Below are positions 48,164 to 59,011 of a DNA stretch of 64,000 nt, piece after piece. Source of the DNA: Neopestalotiopsis rosae (lineage: Eukaryota; Ascomycota; Sordariomycetes; Amphisphaeriales; Sporocadaceae); NCBI GenBank assembly GCA_023078685.1, contig JALGAS010000005.1:3596001-3660000 (forward strand), given 5' to 3'. A program made the translations under genes and the position numbers. Numbering within the stretch: position 1 is the stretch's first letter; each line of letters starts with the position of its first letter. A model generated the notes under the pieces. It was given only the letters and a program-made list of their open reading frames with translations, searched no databases and was not told the origin of the DNA.

Positions 48164-49848
48164 ATGGGATCATCATTTCCATCTTTTCAATCATTCTACC
48201 AACAAGAGATACCCCGAGATGCAGATTGTCCTCAGCATCACCGACATGATACCAGCGACGGCTTCACGGGACAAGAAGTCTCGTCTGCACTAGACCCAAT
48301 CTCCCAGTCTTGGAGTCCATTCAGGCCCTATACCAAGCTACCCATCTCCCTGCTCAAAACAGGTTCGGGCCGCTGGGAGATTACAGGACGAATCGTCAAC
48401 TTCACGCGGCCAGGCACCCGACTACTGTCGACTCAACAGCAGTATCTGATATTATTGAGTGATGATAGTGGAGTAATATCTGTTAGTATACCCATGTATC
48501 ACAAGAGACCTTCATGAAAGAGTTTTCGTTGCTCACGTGCATTAGGTAAGAGTGTTGTATCCCAAGCCCTGCAATTTCGACCTGATCTTTGGTCAACGTA
48601 TTACAATTTTTGCGACATACATCACAAGCTCTCATGGTTCCGAACCTGGGTACAGTCCCTATGTCAACTTCTGCACCACCGTATCTCCGGGACGTGATGG
48701 TGCCACGCATATAATCTTTCACCAGGACACGGCTTGCACCGAGCATGACGCTTTGCTCAGACTCCCCCCACCTCTTCATTTCCAACACCATGATAACCCA
48801 CCCGACCTGATAAGTTTGAGATCATTCATTTCGAGTGGCTTTGATATCTGTGACGTCCAAATCCTTCTCTGTGTTCGCTCAGTGGGTCCGCGGAAGAAAG
48901 TCCAACGAAGGAGGCGAGAAGCTGCTGTCGACTTGGTTGAGACTGGCGTCTTTGACGATACAGCTACCGCTGTCTTGATATTGTGGGGCGATCATGTTGC
49001 TTCCGCCAAGTCTTTCACTCCGAACGAGACACTGCTAATGATTTCGCAACCTACTTGCCGTTCTTTCGCCTCAAGCAGTACGCAGGGCCGACCGGCTGCT
49101 GAATTGAGTATAAATTACCGCTCTATGGTCTACATTGACCCAAACTGCCCAACAAGCCAATGGTTGCGCACCAAAATTTCGGAGATATCACGAAGAGATA
49201 GTATTGTGACAAGAATACCTGAAGGTATTTGGGACGGCGTGGATATTGTCAGTGGCACAAACACGGAGAGAATTGTCACCATCGCAGAAGCCGACCACCG
49301 AGTCCGACAAGACCCCGCAACAGACTTCACAGGCAGGATGCGATTAATCATCTTAGAGGTGAACATTGTGTCTTTGTGGCGTAAAACAATGTTTTGTTGT
49401 GCTGAGTGGTGAGTTTTACAGACTTTCCTTCGTCTAGAGAAACAATGATAGGCAGAGCTGATGTTGTTGTTGAACCAGCTGCGGGTTCCCCATATTTTCC
49501 AACAAGTGTACAGCAACGTGCAAAATCTGTGGTCTGCAGCAAGAGCTGACTGTCAATCCGCGGATTCTTGGCTCTCTGATTGATGAGAGCGGCACTCTCA
49601 CGGCTGCTGGACTTGCCTGGAGCAATGATGCATGGACGGGACTGTTCTTCGGCAACGCACAAGACAGTCAGCTGGAATCTGATGATATGTTATCGACGAT
49701 ATTCAAGCAATCATGGGAGGATTTGACTGTGCTAAATATTCTTTCTCTGAGAGAAGTGGAGGATCAATTGCTTTGCTCCCGTGCAAATGTGGTATTTGGT
49801 TGGTCATCTAAGCTAGGCAGGCTATGCGTTCTGGGGCTCCAGTGGTAA
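48164..49848 (+). CDS. RPA1-related OB-fold protein, MEIOB-like
   Basis: Three exons: 48164-48481, 48546-49408, 49479-49848, 516 residues. The first OB fold starts at RWEITGRIVNFTRPG and continues across intron 1 into SVRVLYPK, with ITIFATYI as a later strand; removing the intron restores the fold. The middle contains CDVQILLCVRS and LILWGDHVASAKSF, a pattern seen in RPA1-type OB domains. The C-terminal third begins with a Cys-rich ribbon created by splicing (FCCAECCGF, then CTATCKICG), like the zinc ribbon in the last OB fold of RPA1. MEIOB, an RPA1 relative acting in meiotic recombination, is the best match in architecture, but this rests on my reading of motifs only. It likely binds ssDNA. 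Confidence 0.7.
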
Positions 49849-50156
49849 ACTCGAGAGCTGGTGACAACCTGCGAACGTTCAACAAGAGCTTGTTTTTTAC
49901 GAATTGCCGACATAGGGAAAACCAGAAATTCAAGGAAAGAGCGGCTGATTAATGTTGGAAGAAAGCTTAGCACAGCATACAGATTCACCCAAAGCACGAA
50001 TGTCAAGTTCTGCGCCCGAATGAAACGTGATGAGGTGAAGTTCATGAAGTTTATGAGGAGTTCTATAGTCTTATGTACCTTGTCATGAGTTCAGCCCAAT
50101 GCACGGCCGGCTATTGAATCATGTTCAAGTGACCCATATCTGAACATTTGTATGGC
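49849..50156. other. Short convergent intergenic region
   Basis: 3' flanks of the OB-fold gene (plus) and the CoA-ligase-like gene (minus). Nothing else is recognised. Confidence 0.5.
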
Positions 50157-52080
50157 TTATGCAAGCTTCGAAGTTGCTGGCTTCCGGTCACCCACTTCCT
50201 TGGCAGCGCGATCTCTCAATTCCTTTCTCAGGATCTTGCCAGACTATTAAGATTGATGTTAGTAATTTCTGACAGTCTGGCGAGGGAATTCATGACTCAC
50301 CGGGTTCTTGGGAATCTCTGGCACGTATACGACTCCGCCTTTGAGCCACTTGTATCTCACAACCTTGTTCTGCATCCAGGCGGCAATCTCCTTCTCCGAA
50401 ACCTTGGCCTCGGGGTTGGGCACAATATAGGCACGCGGCACCTCTTCGCCGTTGATGGTGACTCCCACGACGGCGGCGTCGACGACGGACTTGTGGTCGA
50501 GCAAGACACCCTCCAACTCGGCCGGTGCCACCTGGTTGCCCTTAACCTTGATCAGCTCCTTGAGGCGGTCAATAACGTGCCACAAGCCACCGGGCTCGTA
50601 TTTCTCCACAAAGGCGATATCACCCGTCTTCAACCACCGCGTGCCGTCAGCGTCGACGTGGATCGTGCCGGCCGTGGCCTCGGGCTTGTTCCAGTAGCCC
50701 TTCATGAGCGTGGGGCCCGAGACCCAGATCTCGCCGGACTGGTCGGGGCTCGTGATCTCGCCGGAGCCGTCGAGGGCCATGATCTTGCCCTTGCAGTTGG
50801 GCATCATCTCGCCGACGGCGATGCTGCGGAAGTCCGTGTTGGGGTCCCAGCCGATGCAGGTGCACGTCACCTCGGTCATGCCCCAGCCCTGGTGCACCAG
50901 GACGTCGCCCGACGGCCACAGCTTCTCCACCTCGGCGCTGACCTCCATGCTGAGCGGGGCGGCGCCGCTGCCCAAACTCTCGACGGAGCTGAGGTCGTAC
51001 TTTTTGACTAGCGGGTGCTTGGCCAGAGCGACTACGATGGGCGGGACGCAGGTCAGGCCCGTGATGCGGAAGCGCTGTACGTACTCGAGCATCTTGACAA
51101 AGTCGAACGAGGGCATGATGTAGACGGGTGTGCCCATGCGTGGGAAGATGGTGATGAAGTAGGTCTGGCCAAAGGCGTGGTACATGGGGAGGAAACAGAG
51201 TTGGCGGGCGCGACGGGCCCATTCCTTGTAGTCGGACTTGAGCTCTTGGATGTACATGACGCCGGCTCCATTGGCGATGTAAGAGTAGTGGCTGATCTCA
51301 ACACCCTTGGGGACACCCGTTGTGCCAGAACTGTAATTGAGACAGCAAGTGGCTGTCTTGGGATCTGAGGGTTCACTAAAGAACAAAGATTGTGGTTAGC
51401 ATGCTGTGAATAATGTGACAAAGACTTGCCGGCTGTGTTCTGCAATGCCTCATGCATGGCAGTGTGCATAGCGAGTCGATGAGGCACTGAGGGGAGGGAC
51501 GGAGAGGCACAAATAACCACTCATTGCGTACTTACTACCAATCCCACTTTTCAGCTTTCGTTATCGGCGCGAGCAAAGACGTCCAGTGCTTGACCCCTAA
51601 AGGTGCCTTTCCTGGGGTTGGATCAAGGGCTGTGGCATCAAAACTGTAGATCTTGGACTTGGGCAGACCAGCTTCGGCGGCTGCCTCGACGGCGATATCC
51701 ATGCTGGTGTCGGCAGCAATCAGGAATGAGGCACCGCTGTCCTTGAGCTGGTACGCGAGCTCTCTTGCGACAAAACTCGGATTGGCGCCAGTGAAGACGC
51801 CGCCAGCCATGAGCACGCCCATGAAGACCACAGGCGTGAAGAGCTTGTTGCCCGAGAAGAGGAGGACCCTGTCGCCGGGTCGCAGTCCTGCCTCGACCAG
51901 GCCAATGGCCAGTCGCTTGGACCATAGTCGGTATTGCGACCGCGTGAGAAAGTGCGTGTCGGGTCTCTCGGGGTCGATGTACTGAGGCGTCTCTGGCAAG
52001 GGATCAAAGGACGATCCAAAGGTCCATTTCTGTAGAGAACCGCCTGGGATGTCGGCGGTCCAGCGACTGAGGATCGTCAT
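50157..52080 (-). CDS. 4-coumarate-CoA-ligase-like acyl-CoA synthetase (ANL superfamily)
   Basis: Three exons: 52080-51536, 51375-50301, 50243-50157, 568 residues. Adenylation motifs are complete: YSSGTTGVPKG (P-loop), GWGMTEV, YWNKPEAT, TGD with ...HVIDRLKELIKVKG, and the C-terminal catalytic Lys in SGKILRKEL, supplied by the last exon. The enzyme should adenylate a carboxylic acid and transfer it to CoA; fungal 4CL-like members often work in peroxisomes on phenylpropanoid or fatty acids. The C-terminus reads ATSKLA: SKL is one residue short of the end, so a canonical PTS1 is absent. The intron at 51376-51535 is 160 bp; the donor GTAAGT after TA gives WDWYEPSDP. Substrate is unknown. Confidence 0.9.
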
Positions 52081-55000
52081 GGTGGTCGGTGATGTCTGTG
52101 GCACTTTGCCAAAGTTGTCGGCGACTTGCTGGTGAAAGTGGCCAAGAAATAAATATTACCTAAATTAAGGCAACTTTTCACAAGATTGTGAATGCCTGAT
52201 TGCTGTGGACTTTTGTTTCGTATGCTACACGAGTATACAACGGTGGCCCCGACTCGAAACTACCAGCCAATGTGAAGCAACGAAGACTTTCTTCAACAAC
52301 GACAAATGTGGTTCTGAGTGAAAACAGGGAAAGAAATTCGTCTGCATTGCAGAAACAGGAAGGGGAGCAGCTGCACAGCAAGCCATGGAAGCTCGGATCT
52401 GTCAATCTGGCCCTGGACCTGCTGCATAGAGCTCCCTTGCGGACCCTCTGCAGCTACTATCTCTTCCCCTCATTACCCCCAAACAATTCATTAGATCGTA
52501 CTTATGCTTCATCATTGCACTGATTGGTTCTATAGGCGACGGGGTCAACAATTCGGAATAAAAAGGCGTTACGAATCCCCGCAGTTGCGGATCCCAAGTG
52601 ACAATAGTGCAATGCGGAGAAAGCTGGGGTTTGGAGAACATGCCGAGGCTGGAATACCCCAATGGGTATAGCGAACGAACACCTAGTCGCAAAACCCTGG
52701 GCTCTGGCCTGGCCTAGGAACCCCCGGAAGGGAAGCAGGTCAACCAGATCTAAAGAATCCACAATCGAGGGGGATATTCTACCGAGTTTCCCGGTCTTTG
52801 TGAGCAAGCCGTTACAAGTCTGCCCTTGACCTGGACTGGGGATATCATCTTTCGTCGGCCGTCGGAAGCGCAATGCGCCGCTTCTCCAATGTGCTTTGCT
52901 TGGCTGGAGAGGCAGCAAGAGCACAAAGGTCGTATAGCCGGGCCAAGCCTTTTGATCATCCACTTCTGATTCGCCCCTGCCAATGAAGAAAGCGAGAAGC
53001 AAACCATCATGGTCTTTATCTGTGCCCTTCGGCAAGGGTGACGAGATCTCGCTCATCCGGGCTTACTCGAGCCACCGCCAACCGACATGATCATTGATAT
53101 CAAGCGGCTGAGCGCTCACCGCCCTGACCAGCCTGCACCAGACTGCTGGAAAAGAAATCAATCATTATGCACGTATATCCGAGACTTGTGCGTCCCAGAC
53201 TCAACCTGGATACATGCGTACCTGCATCCCGCATGGATTGTGGAGTGTCGCTGTTACTCTTGTCGCTGAACCGCGAGGACAAGCGTCGCTTAGCATCGTG
53301 ACTTTGATCGCCAGTCCTGAGCCCAGAGAGGCTGAAAAAGTGAGCACAACTTTTTCGGAAATATGCGCCAATCAGCTTTTAGATACGTGTTTGCGCCTGC
53401 AAGCAAAAGAATAACATCAGCAATCTGGTGTCACGCGAACCACGCTTACAGGGTCTTACAGATCGTTTGTGCTTCCATTTCGTGCCAAGATGTACGCCAC
53501 AGCCAAGGACGCCAGCCTGGAGTGTCTTTTCGACAGTCAAATGCGTTGAAATCACCATGAAGCCGTCAATGCACAGAATAGGCGAGCATTCTGCATTTGA
53601 TAGCAATAGTCGCGCCAACGATCGGTCAGGTATGCAAATCGGCATGTGGCAGCTCGTCGGAAGGCTGCTTCTGAATGCCTTTATCGCGGCCTGGAAAGAC
53701 TTTGGTATGATTATTCTGGATACAAGGCTATTATTCTGATCAGATGAACTATCTAGTGACAAGATTGCTGTCTGACTGACTTTAAGAGGGTGATTGTAAA
53801 CTCCTAAATCTGTCTGGAGTCCCCATATCTCCTCATTCGTGAGGATCTCGTCAGCAGCTCGAACAGAGAAGAAGTCCGACCGCATCACTCTGTACTGGGT
53901 CGCGAAGGTAGTTCATCAGATATTGATGTGGCAGTGCTACCTGTAGCTTCGAATCTTCAGTCTGGCCAAAAAGTCATATGTGCTCAACAATAACGAGATT
54001 CGCTCGGCAGACAACATGCTTGACGTAAAAACAGGTAAAAGGTAAGGACGACAAGACTCGACGATCGACTACCAAGAGTACCAAGCTTTGTGAAGTCCTC
54101 TCGGCGCTGCTGTCATATGGCTTGGCTGCGAGGGAACAGACGGAAGACTGTTGCCTCCTCAAGCGATATGAAAGGGGAGAAAGTCCCGAATCTTGTGTTC
54201 AGACGCAGAGCTAATTGGACCAGACAAGTTTGATGTTTCACTTGTTCGGAACCAACACGGCTTTCCAACAGCATAACGATGGAAATGATTTGTAGCTTGG
54301 CTATTCGAGCCGAAATGGCCTTCTAGAAGGGCCTTTGTGCGTTTGGGCCTTGGCTAGTTGGCGAGGCCATTCAGACCTACCTGAGTGAGCTGGGTTTCAT
54401 CGCATTCAGTGCAGTCAGGAGGCTGGAAAAGAAAGTGCATCTTGTTCTCGCAATTGCAACCGTACCAGCAGTTCGGATGCGATTCCAGGCAAAGGTGCGG
54501 TTTGCCCAAGTGCAATCATCGCGGGGCGTTGAGGCTCGGTGCGCTCAATGAGGGTCCGAGCCACTGTTATCCGATCGTGTTTCCCAGACGCTTTACGTTT
54601 GAGCTCCTAGAAACTGCCCCAGTTTCCTAGGAACTCTCAAAAACAGCCGAGTATAGTCTAGCTTGGATGGCCAACAACCAACCAGACCCCAATTCAAAAC
54701 GACTATTTCCCTATTGGGACGGACCATGATTCATGGCGCCAAAACATGACCGTGGTGCCCAAACCCGGGAGAAACAGCATAGCCCCAGCCAGCAGACAAG
54801 CACAATGCCTGAGTGCAGTCATACAGTTTCAAGCAATGATGTGCGGATCCTCGTTCTGTGTCTACGATCTCCCGCAGCCGCACAAGAAAGCATTGACCTA
54901 TGGGGGATCTTCTGTCCCCGTTCATCCACAAACCATGGGTATACCCGCCAATTAGACTCGGGCCTACTGGACCTACTGGTTCGGCCCCCCTTCAACCAAT

Positions 55001-55539
55001 CGCATCTATTCCTTCCCTATTGCTCAACTTTATTCTGACTGCCGGATGCCCAGCGCGCGGATACTGACGCGGGACCCCTGGTTCTCGGATCGACGGCGAC
55101 CCCAGTCAGAGGTCAGATCTCTGCTTCGACTGATCTTCTGTGGTGGCTCATCTGTGGTCTTCCAGACATTTGTTGGTATAGCTTCAAACCAAGGCACTAC
55201 TGCAAGGCTAGACGCGATGCGAAAGGATGCCGAGCATGTCATCGGCTTGTGCCAAGTCTTCCAAGATCTTTCCAAGACCTGTCAGCCAAGGCCGACCCAG
55301 ATTTCTCTATATAAGATGATTCAATCTTTCCGGATCAGAGTTGAAATTCTTTTCTATCATCATCAAGCATCAATCACTCTAATCAACCCTCTTCAACCAT
55401 CTCCTTCACTTCTACAGAGCCTGGTGCTCCTTGTTAATCAGTCTTTACTCTATTACAATCTCTATTTTACTACGACTTTTCTAAGTACTATTACCAAACA
55501 ACAAAAACCACAACAACAAACCTCTTTTAATCCATCAAA
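52081..55539. other. 3.5-kb stretch without recognisable genes
   Basis: Divergent upstream regions of the CoA-ligase-like gene and the gEgh16 gene. The longest frame (minus, 52502-53056, 184 codons) and another (minus, 53379-53888, 169 codons) show no domain or signal. Near the right end are a TATA box and a pyrimidine-rich leader, listed separately. No repeat or RNA gene is recognised. Confidence 0.45.
55308..55315 (+). promoter_or_regulatory. TATA box of the gEgh16-type gene
   Basis: TATATAAG lies 225-232 bp upstream of the ATG. It is followed by a C/T/A-rich leader (55345-55539) typical of highly expressed fungal genes. The run CTTCTACAG near 55419 could be the end of a 5' UTR intron. Confidence 0.55.
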
Positions 55540-56400
55540 ATGAAGTACGCTACCTCCATCCTTATTGCCGCTTTCGCTGCTACCAACGTCCTCGCCCACG
55601 GTGTCATCACTGAGGTGCAGGGTGCCAACGGTGTTACCCTTCCCGGTCTCTCCGTTGCCGACGGCACTCCTCGTGACTGCCCTACTCCCGGCTGTGGATC
55701 CGAGGCCGACACCTCCATCATCCGCAACAAGGAGCTTGGCACCTCCAAGGCCAGCGCTCTCGGCCGCACCAACGGTGGCGGTCCCGTCGATGCTGCCAAG
55801 ATGGTCGCCATGTTCATGGACGGTGCTGGCGGCAACAGCTCCTCGACCAAGGCTGCCCGCGCCCTCCACGCCGAGAACAAGGCCCGCTACGCCAAGCTCG
55901 CCGTCCGCGCTGCCGGTGGCGGCACCAAGACCCCCAAGGGTACCAGCGAGACTGGTGTCAAGGCTGCTGTCGGCGCCGCCTCGGACGGCATGCCCACCAC
56001 CGCCGACGACGGCACCCTGACCATGACCTTCCACCAGGTCAACCAGGACGGCGCCGGCCCCCTCAAGGCCGCCGTCGACGCCACCTCGGGCGGCACCGAC
56101 GCCTCGGCCTTCAAGGACGCCGAGGTGACCCAGAACGTCCCCGGCATCGGCATCGGCGGCCTCTCGGGCGCCACCACCACCGACTTCCCCGTCCAGATCC
56201 AGATGCCCGCCGGCATGACCTGCCAGGGCTCCGTCGGCGGCGCCGAGAACGTCTGCATCGCCCGCCTCCAGAACTCTGCCCTCGCCGGCCCCTTTGGTGG
56301 CTCCGTCGCCTTCACCCAGAGCTCCGCCGCCAAGAAGCGCGCCATTGAGTACAACCTGGCCAAGAAGCGATTCGCCCGCGGCCTCGAGTCCAGCCAGTAA
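55540..56400 (+). CDS. gEgh16/Gas1-type secreted protein
   Basis: Single exon, 286 residues. The signal peptide is MKYATSILIAAFAATNVLA, cleaved before His-Gly-Val-Ile. The mature protein has TPRDCPTPGCGSEADTSI, GRTNGGGPVDAAKMVAMFM, FHQVNQDGAGPL and TCQGSVGGAENVCIARLQN, matching the gEgh16 (Egh16-like virulence factor) family first noted in powdery mildew and in the rice-blast Gas1/Mas proteins made during appressorium formation. Members occur in plant- and insect-associated fungi; biochemical function is unknown. Four Cys could form two disulfides. Codon use is extremely biased to C-ending codons, pointing to very high expression. The C-terminus is basic (AKKRAIEYNLAKKRF). Confidence 0.85.
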   Translation: MKYATSILIAAFAATNVLAHGVITEVQGANGVTLPGLSVADGTPRDCPTPGCGSEADTSIIRNKELGTSKASALGRTNGGGPVDAAKMVAMFMDGAGGNSSSTKAARALHAENKARYAKLAVRAAGGGTKTPKGTSETGVKAAVGAASDGMPTTADDGTLTMTFHQVNQDGAGPLKAAVDATSGGTDASAFKDAEVTQNVPGIGIGGLSGATTTDFPVQIQMPAGMTCQGSVGGAENVCIARLQNSALAGPFGGSVAFTQSSAAKKRAIEYNLAKKRFARGLESSQ

Positions 56401-59011
56401 ATTCCTTCTTCAATTTTATTGGAGCAGCGATGACTCACTCTTTGTGTGGTTGACAAGGCAAAATGACCCTGGGATGTGGAGGGAAGGGTGATGGGAACCT
56501 GTACATAAGCTCTGCCCACCCCTGGCTCTTACTTGAGAGAAATTGGAGATTTGGCGGGGAGACGAAGAGGGTCGAGAAGCACGGTTGTATATACATTCAA
56601 AAAGCTGTTCTCCGGGTTGAGACAGTGAAACATATATATAGAAAGGGGGGTGACTGATGGAGGGGGGTTTGGATTTCAGTATCTTTTGATCTTGACCATC
56701 CTCTTCAGCACCGGACGGGTTTCCGCATGCGGGCCCAACAATTTGTATATAGATACCAGCTTAGTTTGGTTGGTGAATGATGAGTCTTACGTTCCTTACT
56801 TATAAATATTTATATTTTCTATTTTAAAAATGCTTTTCTCCTGCTGAAATTCTAAACCATTGAACGGCGACTGTTTGGAACGAATGGAGTGTTGTCTTTC
56901 TCAAAATCAATCGCATCTCGAGTGTCAGCCGACTGCGTTGTCTCCATCCCTTGTCACATTATGGTGCGCCCTACGAATGGGGTTACGTATCACCAAGACT
57001 TTTGACGTGTCTTGGCATTGCGCCAGCGCATATAATATTGTCGACCCGCGAAGCTGGGGAAGACTTTTCAAGATTTATCGTAGAGCCAGATGCTCTTCTT
57101 TTATGTCATTTCTTTGCATACTAAGGGATCATATATTGCATCCATGTAGCTGAAATAACACCAGGTTATCGTTCAGTGTACGATCAGCATCAGTATTGCT
57201 AGGTTGGGATAATTCTGTGCGGCAAGCCTTTTATCAGTCGTGCCCAAAGTGCAACGAGAGAACCCAAAGCGCCGGCAGCGTGCGCATTGCATATAGCTGT
57301 AATTCGGGACCGAAGAATAAGCTTTTGCCAATTGTGTCTTGAGCAGGAACCATTTCTTTGAAGAATACAGGCAATCATGGGTCTTGAATTGTGTAGGAAT
57401 GTTGATATATGGAGAAGGGCCCATCTTTGTCAAACGATCATTGCTGTTTATAGTCGATGGTGGTACGTGCTGCCCCTATTATTGGCACGGTACTCGGGAC
57501 ATGGCAGGTTAAACCCAGGTCAGGTAGTTGGGTGATTAGCATCACATCAACAACGTGGCTGTCGATCAAGAAAATTCAATTACCTAGCGTACGCATCGGA
57601 CGCGATCAGATCACTTGAGCCCTTTTGGTGGAAATGGACATGTCAGTAGTAATGGTCGCTTTTCCCAACCCTCTTGTTCTCTATCCTGTTATCTGAAATT
57701 TGGGCCGTCTTATTTTAGCATCAACTAGAGAGGCTGAAGCTGCCCAGGTGGTGGTTGACCACCAGCTACATAGCACATTAGCGGCTACCCGATAGGATTT
57801 GCTGCACCTAACGGCCGCTAGAACTGCAGGAATCGCGTTGGCGTTGGGTGGGCACGTGCGGATTCTGCCAAGCTGGGTCAACCAGGTTAGACATTAGTAC
57901 CGTAGCTGCGGTTCAGTTTAGTGCTTTGGCAGGCATGTTGGCCAGGGGTTGTTCACTGACAATGCGCCGCGCCCCCCAGTCACAGCCTCAATTGATACCA
58001 CTAATAATCAATTGGTGTTGTATCCGTATGTAAGGCACCGGGATGGGTGATCTGTTGATGATGACAGAGACGGATTCGACATGACATGCAAATAGACGAA
58101 ACGCCACATTCGGCTCCAAAGAAGATAGCTCTTGGTTCTTTTCCAAGAACCTACGTAGCTTCAGCATACACTGGAGATCCACACAAGTTGCCGTGGAACA
58201 CATGCACAAAGGGAAGTGATTCCATCCCTCCCGTCCATGAGGCAGGTAGTACAAGAAAGGGAAAAAGAGTCCAGTGCGGGTTGGCGGGAGCTCCTGCCGG
58301 TTACACACCAACCTGATACAAGAAGTCTCAACTTAAACAAAACGGGAAACAAGGTTGAAGCAAACACACACCCGAACAGCGGGATGATGGGAAAATAAAG
58401 GAAGTTGCGATTCATGCTGCCAATCCGCCTTGACAAGAAGAAACAGATTAATTACATTACTCTGCTACCTACAAACTCCATCAGTCACGTCTTGGCCAGG
58501 TTCGCGATCCCACAAAATTCTCACCTCCAGTCAGCTGTGGGTTCTGCGCCAGCAACACGCTAAGATCGTCACGAAAGCTCCGTCGTCTGTTCTCTGTTTT
58601 GCGAGAGCCACCAGAAGCCCGCCTTAAAGGTCACTAAAACTGTGTAAACATTCCGTTTGCTTCCTCCTCCCCTTCTTCAAGTCTCGTCAGTCGTCTCGTC
58701 ACACACAGCCCAACAAAGCCGGCCAATAAGCCCAGCCCTGCCCTGCTATCAGCTCGTCCCTCCAGGCGGTCCCCTTGCGTGATTCACCCAGGGCTTAGAT
58801 GGCTTGCTAACCATTATCGCAACTGCTCAGAACCAATCAGAATCAAGTCCATCTTTCTGTTTCCCTGCCGGCATACTCTACCACACCATGCATCTTTAAT
58901 ACTGTGCCCATGGCCCCTACGCTACTGTTCGATCTTCCCTCACTTTTTTTGACTTTGGTGATCTATCTGTTCATCCAACCAGCGTTTCCCGGGAAGACAG
59001 CCTAAGAAGCT
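56401..59011. other. 2.6-kb intergenic region
   Basis: 3' UTR of the gEgh16 gene and a long promoter of the membrane-protein gene on the same strand. The right end (58660-59000) is C/T-rich with poly-pyrimidine runs, likely core promoter and 5' UTR. No coding frame with a domain is recognised. Confidence 0.45.

Noticed and set aside
50148..51011. 287-codon plus-strand frame
   Set aside because: Antisense shadow of the CoA-ligase-like gene; same cause as above.
52502..53056. 184-codon minus-strand frame
   Set aside because: No recognised domain or signal peptide and no splice context; may be chance in a GC-balanced region.
55462..56034. 190-codon minus-strand Gly/Val-rich frame
   Set aside because: Antisense shadow of the strongly biased gEgh16-type gene.
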